Below, piece after piece: positions 9,297 to 19,610 of a stretch of DNA of 64,000 nucleotides. The stretch spans positions 186,001 to 250,000 of the forward strand of contig NZ_JAASQU010000001.1 in the NCBI RefSeq assembly GCF_011762005.1, written 5' to 3'. Position 1 is the stretch's first letter. Each line of letters starts with the position of its first letter. A model generated the notes under the pieces. The model did not search any database and was not told the DNA's origin. It worked only from the letters and a program-made list of their open reading frames with translations. The translations under genes were made by a program, and so were the position numbers. Source of the stretch: Qipengyuania flava. Its GTDB lineage: Bacteria; Pseudomonadota; Alphaproteobacteria; Sphingomonadales; Sphingomonadaceae.

Positions 9297-10361
9297 ATGG
9301 CGGCAAGTCTGAAGCTCGTAGAGGACAAGAAAGTGGACGCAGACCGCCAGAAGGCATTGGACGCCGCGCTTGCGCAGATCGATCGCGCATTCGGCAAGGG
9401 TTCGGCGATGAAGCTGGGCCAGAAGGAAACGATGCAGGTGGAGGCGATCTCCACCGGATCGCTCGGCCTCGACATCGCGCTCGGCGTGGGCGGTCTGCCC
9501 AAGGGCCGCGTGATCGAGGTGTACGGCCCCGAGAGTTCGGGCAAGACCACGCTTGCGCTGCACGTGCTGGCCGAAGCGCAGAAAGCCGGTGGCACCGTGG
9601 CTTTCGTCGACGCCGAACATGCGCTCGATCCGGTCTATGCGCGCAAGCTGGGCGTCGACATCGACGAACTGATCGTCTCGCAACCCGACACGGGCGAACA
9701 GGCGCTCGAGATCACCGATACGCTGGTCCGCTCCAATGCAATCGACGTCCTCGTGGTCGATTCGGTCGCGGCGCTCGTGCCGCGTGCCGAGATCGAAGGC
9801 GAAATGGGCGATAGCCATGTCGGCCTCCAGGCCCGTCTGATGAGCCAGTCGCTGCGCAAGCTGACCGGTTCGATCAACCGCTCCAAGTGCATGGTGATCT
9901 TCATCAACCAGCTGCGCATGAAGATCGGCGTGATGTACGGTAACCCCGAAACCACGACCGGCGGCAATGCGCTCAAATTCTACGCCTCGGTCCGGCTCGA
10001 CATCCGGCGCACCGGCCAGATCAAGGATCGCGACGAGGTGATCGGCAATTCGACCCGCGTCAAAGTGGTCAAGAACAAGGTCGCACCGCCGTTCAAGCAG
10101 GTCGAATTCGACATCATGTATGGTCAGGGCATTTCCAAGATCGGCGAGATCCTCGACCTCGGCGTGAAGGCCGGCGTGGTCGAGAAATCGGGCAGCTGGT
10201 TCAGCTACGACAGTGTCCGCATCGGCCAGGGCCGCGAGAATGCGAAGAAGTTCCTTACCGAAAACACCGAGATGTGTGCCAAGTTGGAAGCCGCCATCCG
10301 CGGCCGAACCGACGAGGTCGCCGAAGAGATGATGACCGGTCCGGACGCGGACGAGGACTGA
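9297..10361 (+). CDS. recA: Recombinase RecA
   Basis: A 354-residue RecA: it forms the ATP-dependent filament on single-stranded DNA for homologous recombination and, in this state, triggers LexA self-cleavage. Walker [10 protein letters not shown] is at about residue 77, followed by [10 protein letters not shown] and [10 protein letters not shown], Walker [15 protein letters not shown]1/L2 loops in [14 protein letters not shown] and [20 protein letters not shown]. The C-terminal tail is acidic (TGPDADED), as usual. AGGAGG sits just ahead of the ATG. An SOS box lies in the promoter, and a structured segment and a rho-independent terminator follow. Confidence 0.98.
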   Translation: MAASLKLVEDKKVDADRQKALDAALAQIDRAFGKGSAMKLGQKETMQVEAISTGSLGLDIALGVGGLPKGRVIEVYGPESSGKTTLALHVLAEAQKAGGTVAFVDAEHALDPVYARKLGVDIDELIVSQPDTGEQALEITDTLVRSNAIDVLVVDSVAALVPRAEIEGEMGDSHVGLQARLMSQSLRKLTGSINRSKCMVIFINQLRMKIGVMYGNPETTTGGNALKFYASVRLDIRRTGQIKDRDEVIGNSTRVKVVKNKVAPPFKQVEFDIMYGQGISKIGEILDLGVKAGVVEKSGSWFSYDSVRIGQGRENAKKFLTENTEMCAKLEAAIRGRTDEVAEEMMTGPDADED

Positions 10362-10373
10362 GTTCTCTTCAAG

Positions 10374-10438
10374 CGGGAGCGCGCCATCTCCCTCACTCCG
10401 GGATGGCGTTCGAACCGGACTGTCCCCCGGTGCTCCCG
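10374..10438 (+). other. Candidate three-way-junction RNA fold in the recA 3' region
   Basis: Starting 12 bases after the recA stop, a perfect 7-bp outer stem (CGGGAGC 10374-10380 with GCTCCCG 10432-10438) encloses two perfect inner stems: CGCCATC 10382-10388 with GATGGCG 10402-10408, and ACCGG 10414-10418 with CCGGT 10427-10431. Together they make a three-way junction, followed 10 bases later by the recA terminator. I do not recognise a known RNA family. It may be a 3'UTR element, a processed small RNA, or chance pairing in GC-rich DNA. Confidence 0.45.
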
Positions 10439-10447
10439 AACGAACGG

Positions 10448-10490
10448 AAAGCCGGTGCGCGCCAGCTTGGGCCGCACCGGCTTTTCGTTT
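10448..10490 (+). terminator. Rho-independent terminator of recA
   Basis: A perfect 12-bp stem (AAAGCCGGTGCG 10448-10459 with its complement 10473-10484) has a 13-base loop and runs into a T-rich tail (TTTTCGTTT). Confidence 0.88.
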
Positions 10491-10559
10491 GCGTACCCCA
10501 TGGCAAGCGAGCGAGCGCGCCTCTAGTGTCCGCGCGAATCGCCCAGGGAGAGTGCAGCC

Positions 10560-11186
10560 ATGACCGTGACCGTTCACCACCTCAACAACAGCCGTTCACA
10601 GCGCATACTCTGGTTGCTCGAAGAGCTGGGGGCCGACTACGAGCTTGTCACCTACCAGCGCGATGCCGAAACCAACCTCGCTCCGGCCGAACTCAAGCAG
10701 GTTCATCCGCTGGGCAAGTCGCCGGTTATCGAGGACGACGGGCTGATGATTTCCGAAAGCGGCGCAATCATCCAGTATTTGTGCGAACGTCACGGGGGCG
10801 AGAACTGGTTGCCCGCTCCGGATGGCGAAGAGCACATCCGGCATCTCGAATGGATGCAGTTCGGGGAAAGCAGCTTCTTCGTTCCGGTGATGCTCAAGAT
10901 CTACGCCGGTCGGCTTGGCGAAGCGGCTGCTCCGCTCATGCCGCGCGTGGACGAGCAAATGGCTGCGCACGTCGATTTCGCTGAGCAGAACATATCGGAC
11001 GAGCTGCATTTCGTGGGCAACGACTGGAGCGCAGCCGACGTGATGATGAGCTTCCCCGCCGAGATCGCGGTCATGCAGGGATATGCCGAGCGCGCACCCA
11101 AGCTCGCCTGCTTCGTCGAGGCGATTCACGCGCGTCCCGCGTGGCAACGCGCTCGCGAGCGTGGCGGGCCCTATTTCGTGTGGTAG
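10560..11186 (+). CDS. Glutathione S-transferase family protein
   Basis: A 208-residue cytosolic GST-fold protein. The N-terminal thioredoxin-like domain (about 1-80) has [21 protein letters not shown], then [26 protein letters not shown] with the usual cis-proline (SPVI) and the ES pair that binds the gamma-glutamyl group of glutathione. The helical C-terminal domain includes [16 protein letters not shown], the N-capping box region of GSTs. A serine (SRSQRIL) is in the usual catalytic position. The substrate is unknown. GGGAGAG lies about 8 bases before the ATG. It stands alone between the recA terminator and the sugar-nucleotide genes. Confidence 0.88.
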   Translation: MTVTVHHLNNSRSQRILWLLEELGADYELVTYQRDAETNLAPAELKQVHPLGKSPVIEDDGLMISESGAIIQYLCERHGGENWLPAPDGEEHIRHLEWMQFGESSFFVPVMLKIYAGRLGEAAAPLMPRVDEQMAAHVDFAEQNISDELHFVGNDWSAADVMMSFPAEIAVMQGYAERAPKLACFVEAIHARPAWQRARERGGPYFVW

Positions 11187-11283
11187 AACCCATCGGGGCA
11201 GGGGGTTGCATTCGCCAGCGCATCCCCACAGAAGGCGGCGCGTTGCCGCTGGAGGCGACGGCACTTTCTTGACGGGACATTCG

Positions 11284-12450
11284 ATGAAGATAGCCGTTTT
11301 CGGGCTTGGTTATGTTGGCCTTTCCAATGCGATCATGCTCGCGCAGCACAACACGGTCATCGGCTGCGATATCGCAGCCGAGCGCGTAGAGATGCTCTCG
11401 CGCCGGCAATCTCCGATCCAGGACGATCTGGTCGAGCAATATCTCCTACGCGACGATCTCGACCTCAGCTTCACGACCGATATGAGCGCGGCAATCGATG
11501 GGGCCGATTTCGCCATCGTTGCCGTGCCGACCAATTACGATGTCGAGAGCAATTTCTTCGACACATCGGCGGTGGATGCCGTCATCGAGCAGGTGCTCGC
11601 CGCTAATGAACAGACGGTAATCGTTATCAAATCGACTGTGCCGGTTGGCTACGTTGCCGAGGCTCGCGAACGGTTCGCCAGCGATCGCATCATCTTCAGC
11701 CCCGAATTCCTGCGCGAGGGCAAGGCGCTCTACGACAATCTGCATCCCTCGCGGATCATCGTCGGCGAACGGTCGGAGCGTGCGCAGAAATTCGCCGATC
11801 TGTTGCTCCAGCCAGCGCTTGAAGACGACGTGTCGGTTCTCCTCACCGATGCCGAAGAAGCAGAAGCCATCAAGCTGTTCGCGAATACCTATCTCGCGAT
11901 GCGTGTCGCCTTCTTCAACGAACTCGACAGCTATGCGCTGTCGCGCGGTCTCGATACGCGGCAGATTATCGAGGGAGTTGGCCTCGACCCGCGGATCGGT
12001 GGGCACTACAACAACCCCTCCTTCGGTTATGGCGGTTACTGCCTGCCCAAGGACACCAAGCAGTTGCTGGCCAATTACTCCGAGGTGCCACAGAACCTCA
12101 TCCGCGCGATCGTGGACGCAAATCGGACGCGCAAGGATTTCCTCGCCGATCGTATCGTCGACAAGCAACCCCAGACGGTCGGCATCTACCGGCTCGTGAT
12201 GAAGGCGGGGTCCGACAATTTCCGCCAGTCTTCGATCCAGGGCATCATGAAGCGGGTCAAGGCAAAGGGCATCGAGGTGATCGTCTACGAGCCCGTGATG
12301 GAGGAAGAGAGCTTCTTCGGCAGCCGGGTAGAGCGCGATCTGGAAGCCTTCAAGGCCGAGTCCGACGTCATCGTCGCCAACCGTCTCGATGACGCGCTGA
12401 AGGACGTGAGCGACAAGGTCTTCACGCGCGATCTGTTCGGCGCCGACTGA
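11284..12450 (+). CDS. ugd: UDP-glucose 6-dehydrogenase
   Basis: A 388-residue NAD-dependent nucleotide-sugar dehydrogenase, probably oxidising UDP-glucose to UDP-glucuronate. The start is [14 protein letters not shown], which carries the Rossmann GxGxxG motif; the open frame extends further upstream but without family sequence. Catalytic motifs: [23 protein letters not shown], the active-site lysine in [12 protein letters not shown], and the nucleophile Cys253 in [13 protein letters not shown]. Length is typical of the short bacterial type (UGD of the ~390-residue class). The stop overlaps the next start (TGATG), coupling it to the epimerase that uses its product. A UDP-mannuronate-type dehydrogenase is less likely given the partner gene. 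Confidence 0.88.
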   Translation: MKIAVFGLGYVGLSNAIMLAQHNTVIGCDIAAERVEMLSRRQSPIQDDLVEQYLLRDDLDLSFTTDMSAAIDGADFAIVAVPTNYDVESNFFDTSAVDAVIEQVLAANEQTVIVIKSTVPVGYVAEARERFASDRIIFSPEFLREGKALYDNLHPSRIIVGERSERAQKFADLLLQPALEDDVSVLLTDAEEAEAIKLFANTYLAMRVAFFNELDSYALSRGLDTRQIIEGVGLDPRIGGHYNNPSFGYGGYCLPKDTKQLLANYSEVPQNLIRAIVDANRTRKDFLADRIVDKQPQTVGIYRLVMKAGSDNFRQSSIQGIMKRVKAKGIEVIVYEPVMEEESFFGSRVERDLEAFKAESDVIVANRLDDALKDVSDKVFTRDLFGAD

Positions 12451-13472
12451 TGACCCAGCAACGAACGGCGCTGATCTCCGGTTCGGCGGGTTTCATCGGA
12501 TATTACCTCGGCCAGCGGCTTCTCGCGGATGGCTTCCGCGTGATCGGCGTCGACTCGCTCTCGGACTATTACGACCCGAACCTCAAGCGCCGCCGCCAGG
12601 CGAACCTGCTTCAGAATGCCGGTTTCTCAGCCGTCAACGAGCCGATCGAAACGCCTGGCCTGCTGGCCGATCTGTTCGCCGAACACCGGCCCGACATCGT
12701 CGTCCATCTCGCGGCGCAGGCGGGTGTACGCTACTCGATCGACAATCCGCGTAGCTATCTCGAAAGCAACCTTGTCGGCACGTTCGAACTGCTCGAGGCT
12801 GCGCGTGCCCATCCGCCGCAGCATATGTTGCTCGCCTCCACATCGTCCGCTTACGGCGCAAATACCGAGATGCCATATCGCGAAACGATGAAAGCAGATC
12901 ACCAGATGTCCTTCTACGCCGCGACGAAGAAGGCGACCGAGGCGATGGCGCATTCCTACGCTCATCTGTTCGATCTGCCGGTCACCATGTTTCGGTTCTT
13001 TACCGTCTATGGTCCGTGGGGGCGGCCCGATATGGCGCTGTTCAAGTTTACTCGCGCCATGCTCGCCGGCGAGGCGATCGACGTCTACAATCACGGCGAG
13101 ATGATGCGCGACTTCACTTATGTCGAGGATCTGGTGGAAGCCATCCGTCGTTTGATAGACGCCGCACCTATCCGACCGGAAAGTGCGGAAGACATCGCCG
13201 AAGGTGACAGCCTTTCGCCTGTGGCCCCGTGGCGCGTGGTCAACATCGGCAATTCCAAACCCGTCCAATTGGGCGATATGATCGCAGCGATCGAGGACGC
13301 GCTGGGCATGGAGGCGAAGCGCAACCTCATGCCGATGCAGCCAGGCGACGTTCCGGCTACCTGGGCCGATGCGGAGTTGCTGCGCGCACTAACCGGCTAT
13401 GTCCCCGAAACCGACATTCGCGAAGGCGTGCGACGGTTCGTCGCCTGGTATCGCGACTACTATCAGGTCTGA
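12450..13472 (+). CDS. UDP-glucuronate 4-epimerase-like SDR protein
   Basis: A 340-residue extended short-chain dehydrogenase. The NAD-binding motif SGSAGFIGYYLGQRLL is at residue 10, VHLAAQAGVRYSIDNP follows, the catalytic Ser region is LLASTSSAYG, and the Tyr-Lys pair is in SFYAATKKATEAM. FFTVYGPWGRPDMALFKF is the block typical of the CapI/LspL class that interconverts UDP-glucuronate and UDP-galacturonate. It is coupled by a one-base overlap to the UDP-glucose dehydrogenase, so the pair would yield UDP-GlcA and UDP-GalA for surface polymers such as the EPS encoded from 23.4 kb. Confidence 0.88.
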   Translation: MTQQRTALISGSAGFIGYYLGQRLLADGFRVIGVDSLSDYYDPNLKRRRQANLLQNAGFSAVNEPIETPGLLADLFAEHRPDIVVHLAAQAGVRYSIDNPRSYLESNLVGTFELLEAARAHPPQHMLLASTSSAYGANTEMPYRETMKADHQMSFYAATKKATEAMAHSYAHLFDLPVTMFRFFTVYGPWGRPDMALFKFTRAMLAGEAIDVYNHGEMMRDFTYVEDLVEAIRRLIDAAPIRPESAEDIAEGDSLSPVAPWRVVNIGNSKPVQLGDMIAAIEDALGMEAKRNLMPMQPGDVPATWADAELLRALTGYVPETDIREGVRRFVAWYRDYYQV

Positions 13473-13478
13473 CAGGCG

Positions 13479-14309
13479 ATGACCGATCAATCCGAATGGA
13501 CGGGCAAGGTCGGCAATGTCTGGGCCGACGAATGGCGGCGCACCGATCGCAGTTTCGGGCCGGTTACCGAACGCCTGCTTCGAGTGGCGCGGGCTGCGCC
13601 TTTCGCGCAGGCGCTCGACATCGGATGCGGCGCGGGTGAAATCAGCGTCGATCTAGCGAGTGGCGCGCCTTCGTCGCGCGTACTCGGCGTCGATATCAGC
13701 GACGACTTGCTTGATGTCGCGCGGGCTCGCTCAAGCGACCTGCCGAATTTGCGATTCGAACTGGCGGACGCTGCGAGTTGGATGGCAGGCGAGGCCGAGA
13801 AACCGGATCTTCTCGTTTCGCGTCACGGGGTGATGTTCTTCGCCGATCCGGCCGCTGCCTTTGCCCATATCCGTGCGCAGTCATCCGCTGGCGCGCGGCT
13901 CGTATTTTCCTGTTTTCGTGAACGGGGGGACAATGGATGGGCACGCGAACTGGCATCTGTCGTACCCTCGAACGGGGATACCTTTCCCGACCCCGATGCG
14001 CCCGGTCCCTTTGCCTTCGGTCGGCAGGAACGGGTCACGCACCTGCTGGCGCAGGCCGGGTGGACCGATATCGCTTTCGAAGCAGTGGATTATGGAATGG
14101 TTGCGGGGCAGGGCGGTGATGCAGTTGCCGAGGCGCTATCCTATTTCCAGCGTATCGGGCCGATCGCGCGCGCCGCCGCAGCACTTGAATCATCCACGAA
14201 AGATGCAATGCTCGAGCGGCTCGGGGCGCTGCTCGAAGGTCATCACCGCGACGGGGAGGTCAGCCTGCCCGCCGCTTGCTGGATCGTCACGGCCCGCGCG
14301 CCCGCCTGA
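13479..14309 (+). CDS. Class I SAM-dependent methyltransferase
   Basis: A 276-residue soluble methyltransferase. Motif I ALDIGCGAGEISVDLA binds S-adenosylmethionine, motif II is VLGVDISDDLLDVARAR, and SRHGVMFFADP corresponds to the motif after beta-4. The sequence fits the Methyltransf_11/25 group. The substrate is unknown; the gene starts 6 bases after the epimerase stop and may be in the same transcript, but nothing in it says it acts on sugars. The 3' end is followed by alaS after 72 bases. Confidence 0.82.
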   Translation: MTDQSEWTGKVGNVWADEWRRTDRSFGPVTERLLRVARAAPFAQALDIGCGAGEISVDLASGAPSSRVLGVDISDDLLDVARARSSDLPNLRFELADAASWMAGEAEKPDLLVSRHGVMFFADPAAAFAHIRAQSSAGARLVFSCFRERGDNGWARELASVVPSNGDTFPDPDAPGPFAFGRQERVTHLLAQAGWTDIAFEAVDYGMVAGQGGDAVAEALSYFQRIGPIARAAAALESSTKDAMLERLGALLEGHHRDGEVSLPAACWIVTARAPA

Positions 14310-14381
14310 TCGCGCGTCCCGCACAGTCTGACCGGGCATTCGCGCTTGTCGCCCGCGCGCCGATTGCCTAACTGCCCGATC

Positions 14382-17039
14382 ATGACTTCGACCAACGACA
14401 TCCGCCGCAGTTTTCTCGACTATTTCGCCCGTCACGAACATGCGGAAGTTGCCAGCGCGCCGCTCGTGCCTTTCAGCGATCCCACGCTGATGTTCGTCAA
14501 CGCCGGCATGGTGCCGTTCAAGAACTCGTTCACGGGTCTCGAAACCCCGCCCGCGCCGCGTGCGACGAGTGCGCAGAAATGCGTGCGCGCCGGGGGCAAG
14601 CACAACGATCTCGACAATGTCGGCTACACCGCGCGCCACCACACCTTCTTCGAAATGCTCGGCAATTTCAGCTTCGGCGATTACTTCAAGGAGCAGGCCA
14701 TCCTGCATGCCTGGACACTCCTGACGAAGGAATGGGGCCTCGACAAGGATCGCCTGCTGGTCACCGTTTATCATACCGACGACGAAACTTTCGATCTCTG
14801 GAAAAAGCTCACCGGTTTCGCCGACGAGCGCATCATTCGCATCCCGACCAAGGACAATTTCTGGGCCATGGGCTCGGACGGTCCCTGCGGCCCGTGTTCG
14901 GAAATCTTCTACGATCATGGCGACCATATCTGGGGAGGCCCTCCGGGTTCGCCTGAGGAAGATGGCGACCGCTTTGTCGAGATCTGGAACCTCGTATTCA
15001 TGCAGTTCACGCAGGAAGCCGATGAAATCGTCGACGACCTGCCCAAGCCGAGCATCGATACGGGTATGGGGATCGAACGCATCGCTGCGGTGATGCAGGG
15101 CGTGCACGACAATTACGACACCGACACCTTCAGGAACCTGATCGCGGCGAGCGAGGGGCTGACCGGAGTGAAGGCGGAAGGTGACAGCACCGCCAGCCAC
15201 CGCGTTATCGCCGACCATTTGCGCTCGACAAGCTTCCTGATGGCCGACGGCGTCCTGCCGTCGAACGAAGGCCGCGGCTATGTCCTGCGGCGCATCATGC
15301 GTCGCGCCATGCGGCATGCACACCTCCTCGGCGCGAGCGAGCCGCTGATGCACCGTCTCGTCCCCGCACTGGTTACCGAGATGGGCCAGGCCTATCCCGA
15401 ACTGCAACGCGGGCAGGCGCTGATCGAAGAGGTGCTCGAACGCGAGGAAACGCAGTTCCGCCGCACGCTCGACAAGGGTCTCAAGCTGCTCGACGAGGCA
15501 ACCGGCACGATGGGCGAGGGCGGGACGCTGGACGGGCAGACCGCGTTCAAGCTCTACGATACCTATGGCTTCCCCTACGATCTGACCGAGGATGCGCTGC
15601 GCAGCCGCGGCATCACCGTCGACAAGGATGGATTCGACGCGGCAATGGAGCAGCAGAAGGCGGCTGCCCGTGCGGCGTGGAAGGGTTCGGGCCAGTCGGC
15701 CAGCGAAGAGGTCTGGTTCGATATCGCCGATGCGCAGGGATCGACCGAGTTCACTGGCTACAGCTCGACCACCGGCGAAGCCGAAGTGGTTGCGATCGTC
15801 AAGGACGGCGCTCAGGTCCAGTCGGCCGGGGCCGGTGACGAGGTGGTCGTCCTGACCAACCAGACGCCGTTCTACGGCGAAAGCGGCGGCCAGACCGGGG
15901 ACGCCGGGCGCATATGGACGCCCGAAGGGTTCGAATTCGCGGTTGAAACCACCAACAAGCCGCTGGGCCGTCTGCACACGCATGTCGGCAGGATTGGCGG
16001 CGGTTCGATCAAGGTCGGCGACGCGGTCCATCTGGAAGTCGATGCCGAACGGCGCGACCGGATCCGGGCGAACCATTCGGCGACGCACCTTGTCCACGCG
16101 GCGCTGCGCAATCGCTTGGGCGATCATGTCACGCAGAAGGGGTCGCTGGTTTCCGAAGACCGCTTCCGCTTCGATTTCTCGCATCCCAAGCCGCTCAGCG
16201 ATGACGATATCGCGGCGGTCGAGGTCGAAGTGAACGAGGAAATCCGTGCCAACGAACAGGTCGGCACACGGCTTATGACACCCGACGATGCAGTCGCAGC
16301 GGGTGCGCTGGCACTGTTCGGCGAGAAATACGGCGACGAGGTTCGCGTGCTGTCCATGGGGCGCCGCGGCGGCGAAGGCCGCAACTATTCGGTCGAATTG
16401 TGTGGCGGGACCCATGTCAAAGCCACGGGCGATATCGGCCTGTTCAAGATCGTTTCGGAAAGCGCGGTCAGTTCAGGCGTACGCCGGATCGAGGCGTTGA
16501 CCGGAGAAGCGGCGCGCAACTGGCTCGTCGCACGGGACGAAGCGGTTCGGTCCATTGCCGGAACGCTCAAAACCTCGCCCGACGAGGCGCCTGCGCGGGT
16601 TGTTGCGCTGGTAGAGGAACGCAAGCGGCTCGAAAAAGAACTGGCCGAAGCGAAGCGCGCGCTGGCGCTGGGCGGAGGAAGCTCCGGTGATGCCGGGCCG
16701 GCCGATGAAGACATCGGGGGAGTGACATTCACCGGTCAGGTGGTCGAGGGCCTCAACCCGAAAGAACTGCGTCCGCTGCTCGACGAGGCAAAGAACCGTA
16801 TCGGATCGGGGATCGCGGCGCTCTGCGCGGTCAATGACGGAAAAGCTGCTTTCGCAGTGGCTGTGACCGATGACCTTGTTGAGCGGTTCAGTGCGGTCGA
16901 TCTGGTCCGCGTGGGTGTCGAAGCGCTCGGCGGGAAAGGTGGCGGCGGCCGCCCGGACATGGCCCAGGGGGGCGGTCCGGACGGTGCCAAGGCCGACGAA
17001 GCGCTTGCCGCGGTGCGCAGCAAGCTTTCCGCCGGGTAA
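14382..17039 (+). CDS. alaS: Alanyl-tRNA synthetase AlaS
   Basis: An 885-residue class II synthetase that charges tRNA-Ala. The start is [15 protein letters not shown], 36 bases inside a longer open frame. Visible parts: motif 1/2 region ([34 protein letters not shown]), [12 protein letters not shown] (motif 3 region), the editing domain with [13 protein letters not shown] (HxxxH zinc ligands) and [13 protein letters not shown] (Cys and His ligands), and a C-Ala domain ending with the glycine-rich [16 protein letters not shown]. Full length, no interruption. A long open frame on the opposite strand is only a mirror of the codon bias. Confidence 0.98.
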   Translation: MTSTNDIRRSFLDYFARHEHAEVASAPLVPFSDPTLMFVNAGMVPFKNSFTGLETPPAPRATSAQKCVRAGGKHNDLDNVGYTARHHTFFEMLGNFSFGDYFKEQAILHAWTLLTKEWGLDKDRLLVTVYHTDDETFDLWKKLTGFADERIIRIPTKDNFWAMGSDGPCGPCSEIFYDHGDHIWGGPPGSPEEDGDRFVEIWNLVFMQFTQEADEIVDDLPKPSIDTGMGIERIAAVMQGVHDNYDTDTFRNLIAASEGLTGVKAEGDSTASHRVIADHLRSTSFLMADGVLPSNEGRGYVLRRIMRRAMRHAHLLGASEPLMHRLVPALVTEMGQAYPELQRGQALIEEVLEREETQFRRTLDKGLKLLDEATGTMGEGGTLDGQTAFKLYDTYGFPYDLTEDALRSRGITVDKDGFDAAMEQQKAAARAAWKGSGQSASEEVWFDIADAQGSTEFTGYSSTTGEAEVVAIVKDGAQVQSAGAGDEVVVLTNQTPFYGESGGQTGDAGRIWTPEGFEFAVETTNKPLGRLHTHVGRIGGGSIKVGDAVHLEVDAERRDRIRANHSATHLVHAALRNRLGDHVTQKGSLVSEDRFRFDFSHPKPLSDDDIAAVEVEVNEEIRANEQVGTRLMTPDDAVAAGALALFGEKYGDEVRVLSMGRRGGEGRNYSVELCGGTHVKATGDIGLFKIVSESAVSSGVRRIEALTGEAARNWLVARDEAVRSIAGTLKTSPDEAPARVVALVEERKRLEKELAEAKRALALGGGSSGDAGPADEDIGGVTFTGQVVEGLNPKELRPLLDEAKNRIGSGIAALCAVNDGKAAFAVAVTDDLVERFSAVDLVRVGVEALGGKGGGGRPDMAQGGGPDGAKADEALAAVRSKLSAG

Positions 17040-17045
17040 TACTGC

Positions 17046-17234
17046 TCAGCTGCGGTTGCGCGACTTGCGACCGACTTCGGACTGGCTGCCGCGCGGGAGG
17101 TCCTGACCACCCGTGTCGGCGGGCTTGTTTGCATTGGCGCTCGGCGGCTCGACGGTGCTTACCGGGTCCTGCACATTCTGCGGCTTGAACTTTTCGTCGT
17201 TCGGCGTCGGCTTGGTTGGGTCGGGATTGCTCAT
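17046..17234 (-). CDS. Small disordered hydrophilic protein (62 aa)
   Basis: A 62-residue protein rich in Pro, Asn, Lys and Asp (MSNPDPTKPTPNDEKFKPQ at the start) with a basic end (GRKSRNRS) and no hydrophobic stretch, so it is probably disordered and cytosolic. The start is supported by AGGAG about 8 bases upstream of the ATG. It is convergent with alaS (6 bases between stops) and downstream of the cysteine-cluster gene by 43 bases. I do not recognise a family. The strong ribosome-binding site and coding-like composition support it as a real gene. Confidence 0.6.
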   Translation of the reverse strand: MSNPDPTKPTPNDEKFKPQNVQDPVSTVEPPSANANKPADTGGQDLPRGSQSEVGRKSRNRS

Positions 17235-17277
17235 GTCTTTCTCCTTTGCCCCACCAACGCATGGGCAAGCCGGAAGT

Positions 17278-17799
17278 TCATGAAGTTCGCAGGGTTTCCG
17301 GGTCGAGAGTTGCGAAGACGGCTCTGATGTTCCTTTGCACCTCGCCAATTCGCGCCGTGTCGCGCAACGTCTCGCGCGTCGAGGCGATTTCAGTCAGTTC
17401 GCTATCCAGGGCGTGCAGCCGCGCGACCGTTGCATCATCTGGCAGCGCCGCGAGTGCGCGTGAGACGAGGAATGCCAAGTCGCTGACGGGACGCATGGCC
17501 AGAAAGCTCTCGATCATGGCGCCCATCAGCGCAGGCTCGCTTCGCCAGTCCTTGCCCTCGAACAGATGCTGCACGACGTGCTGGCCCGCGCCGAAGCATT
17601 CGAACCGGATGCAGCCAGCGAAGCCCTGATCTGCGCGGTCCGCGTAGATCGTGCATTGCCCGTCATTTGCCAGCTTGGGGCAAGCTTCCCCGGCGTCCTT
17701 GGCGGCGGCGAAGCCGGGCATGTCCTGCGAGGGATAGGCGATGCAGCACAGCGCGGCGCAGCGCGTACAATCCGAACGGTTCTCCAGCGGGACCGCCAT
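17278..17799 (-). CDS. Cysteine-cluster (YkgJ/CxxCxxCC-like) protein
   Basis: A 173-residue protein. The N-terminus has CTRCAALCCIAY, then CPKL, CTIY and CIRFECFGAG, a set of eight cysteines in the first 75 residues that resembles zinc- or iron-chelating CxxC clusters of the YkgJ family. The C-terminal half is helical and without cysteines (ALAALPDDATVARLHALDSEL). The start codon abuts the antiporter stop directly (TGA-ATG), so the genes are translationally linked. The role is unknown; association with a Kef-type antiporter might point to redox sensing, but that is inference. Confidence 0.72.
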   Translation of the reverse strand: MAVPLENRSDCTRCAALCCIAYPSQDMPGFAAAKDAGEACPKLANDGQCTIYADRADQGFAGCIRFECFGAGQHVVQHLFEGKDWRSEPALMGAMIESFLAMRPVSDLAFLVSRALAALPDDATVARLHALDSELTEIASTRETLRDTARIGEVQRNIRAVFATLDPETLRTS

Positions 17800-19560
17800 T
17801 CAGCCCTCTGCAGTGCTGGTCCGCAGTTTCGGCTTGTAGGCTAGCGCGCCTTCCTGTTCGATCTGGCCGCGGAACTCGTCGCGTTTTTCGTGGATCGAGG
17901 CGATCACCGGGCCCATCGCCACGCCGATATCGACCAGCACTGCTTCCGAAAGCTGCAAAGAGCTTTCGAGTGTCTCCGGCACTGCGTGACTGGCACCGGC
18001 GCGGTAAAGCTGCGCGGCATGCTGGACATCGCGGGCGCGGCACACGATCAGCAACTCTGGATGTTCCTTGCGCAGCTTCGACACGAGGCGCTGGACGAGA
18101 ACCGGTTCATCCATGGTTAGCACAACCGCGAGGGCGTTCTCGATCCCCAGCCGGTCCATCGAATCCCCCCGGGCGGCATCGCCGAAGGTGGCACGGAAAC
18201 CGTCGCGTTTCGCGCTTTCGATCAGGTCGGGATCGGCGTCGAGTGCGACATAGGGCTTGTCATGCGTGATCAGCATCTGCGCGACCAACCGGCCCACGCG
18301 ACCTGCGCCCACGATGATTACCCGGGGTTCGTCGGCCGTGTCCTCGGGCAATTCGGGGACCGGCTCGACACGCCGGGCGATGACGCGCCCGAGCCGCGCG
18401 AGCAGCGGCGTCACCGTAAGTCCGATCGCGGTGACGATCTGCCAGAACTGCGCGGTTCCGGGCTGTATCAGCAGGGCCGAGCTTGCGGCCGCGAGGATGA
18501 TCAGCGTGGTCTCCGATGGGCTCGCCATCAGTATGCCCGTTTCCGCTGCGGTACTGCGACGTGCGCCCATGAACCGCAGCAACATGCCGGTGACCAGTGC
18601 CTTGAAGGGCAGGATAAGCAGCACCGCGGTGGCGATGAGGGCGAGGTTCTCCCAGATCGTCTGGAGGTCGATGCTCATGCCGACCGTGATCAGGAAGATG
18701 CCGAGAGCGAGACCCTTGAAGGGCTCCATGATCGCCTCGACTTCGCTGTGATACTCGGTCTCGGCGATGAGCAGCCCGGCGATCAGGGCGCCCACGATCG
18801 GCGAAAGGCCCACTGCGGCGGTGGCGAGGCTGGCGCCGATTACCACCAGCAGCGATGCGGCGAGGAACAGCTCGGGGCTTTTGGTGCGCGCGGCCTGGCC
18901 GAACAGCCGGGGCAGGGCGAAGCGCCCGAGGATCATCATCGCAGCGATCACCAGCCCGCCCTGCCATAGTGTGGTGAGCATGCCTTCCCAGCCTTCGCCC
19001 GCAGCATTGGGAGCCATCGCGCCAAGAACGAAGATGATCGGGACGATCATGATATCCTCGAACAGCAGCATCGACAGCGCCGCGCGCCCGACCGGTGAAT
19101 GCGTGCCCGCAATCGGCAAGACGATCGCGGTGGAAGAGAAGGCGAGCGCGAAACCGAGCGCGAGTGCGCCGGTCCAGTACTGGCCCATCATCGACAGCGC
19201 GATCGCCAGCGATGTACCGATCACCAGCAGTTCCATAGCACCCAGCCCGAACACCAGCTTGCGCATCTGCCACAGCCGGTTGAAGCTCAGCTCTAGCCCG
19301 ATAGTGAACAGCAGCAGGATGATGCCGAACTCGGCAAAAGGCTCGAGCGCCTCGGGATCGGATATGGTTATGTGATTGAGCATCGGGTGCTCGAACACCA
19401 GCCTCCCGAGGCCATAGGGGCCCACGAGGATGCCGATCAGGATGAAGCCGATGATCGGCGTGACGCGAAAACGCGTGAACACGGGGATCACAAGCCCGGC
19501 CGCGCCGAGAATGACCAGCGCGTCGGATACTGCGGGACTAGCGAATTCAGCCGATGCCAT
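17800..19560 (-). CDS. CPA2 (Kef-type) monovalent cation:proton antiporter with TrkA-N domain
   Basis: A 586-residue inner-membrane antiporter. The N-terminal ~390 residues hold about 12-13 hydrophobic helices (for example ALVILGAAGLVIPVF, GFALAFSSTAIVLPIAG, SPIVGALIAGLLIAETEY), the pattern of KefB/KefC-like transporters. The C-terminal TrkA-N (RCK) domain has RVIIVGAGRVGRLVAQML, a nucleotide-binding GxGxxG, followed by YVALDADPDLI and FGDAARGDSMDRLG. In the family this domain senses NAD(H) or glutathione adducts and gates K+ efflux. The ATG at 19560 gives a better signal spacing than a GTG two codons upstream. It is coupled to the cysteine-cluster gene. Confidence 0.88.
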   Translation of the reverse strand: MASAEFASPAVSDALVILGAAGLVIPVFTRFRVTPIIGFILIGILVGPYGLGRLVFEHPMLNHITISDPEALEPFAEFGIILLLFTIGLELSFNRLWQMRKLVFGLGAMELLVIGTSLAIALSMMGQYWTGALALGFALAFSSTAIVLPIAGTHSPVGRAALSMLLFEDIMIVPIIFVLGAMAPNAAGEGWEGMLTTLWQGGLVIAAMMILGRFALPRLFGQAARTKSPELFLAASLLVVIGASLATAAVGLSPIVGALIAGLLIAETEYHSEVEAIMEPFKGLALGIFLITVGMSIDLQTIWENLALIATAVLLILPFKALVTGMLLRFMGARRSTAAETGILMASPSETTLIILAAASSALLIQPGTAQFWQIVTAIGLTVTPLLARLGRVIARRVEPVPELPEDTADEPRVIIVGAGRVGRLVAQMLITHDKPYVALDADPDLIESAKRDGFRATFGDAARGDSMDRLGIENALAVVLTMDEPVLVQRLVSKLRKEHPELLIVCRARDVQHAAQLYRAGASHAVPETLESSLQLSEAVLVDIGVAMGPVIASIHEKRDEFRGQIEQEGALAYKPKLRTSTAEG

Positions 19561-19610
19561 GTGCACATCCGTAACCGCGCCGTGTCATGGTGTCACGGCG
19601 CGATTCCCGG

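Noticed and set aside
9102-10580. 492-codon open frame on the minus strand across recA.
   Set aside because: Same mirror effect; recA is intact and no family signature occurs in the shadow.
14190-16415. 741-codon open frame on the minus strand through alaS.
   Set aside because: Mirror frame of a GC-rich gene: no motifs, His/Arg/Glu-rich composition, while alaS in the other strand is complete.
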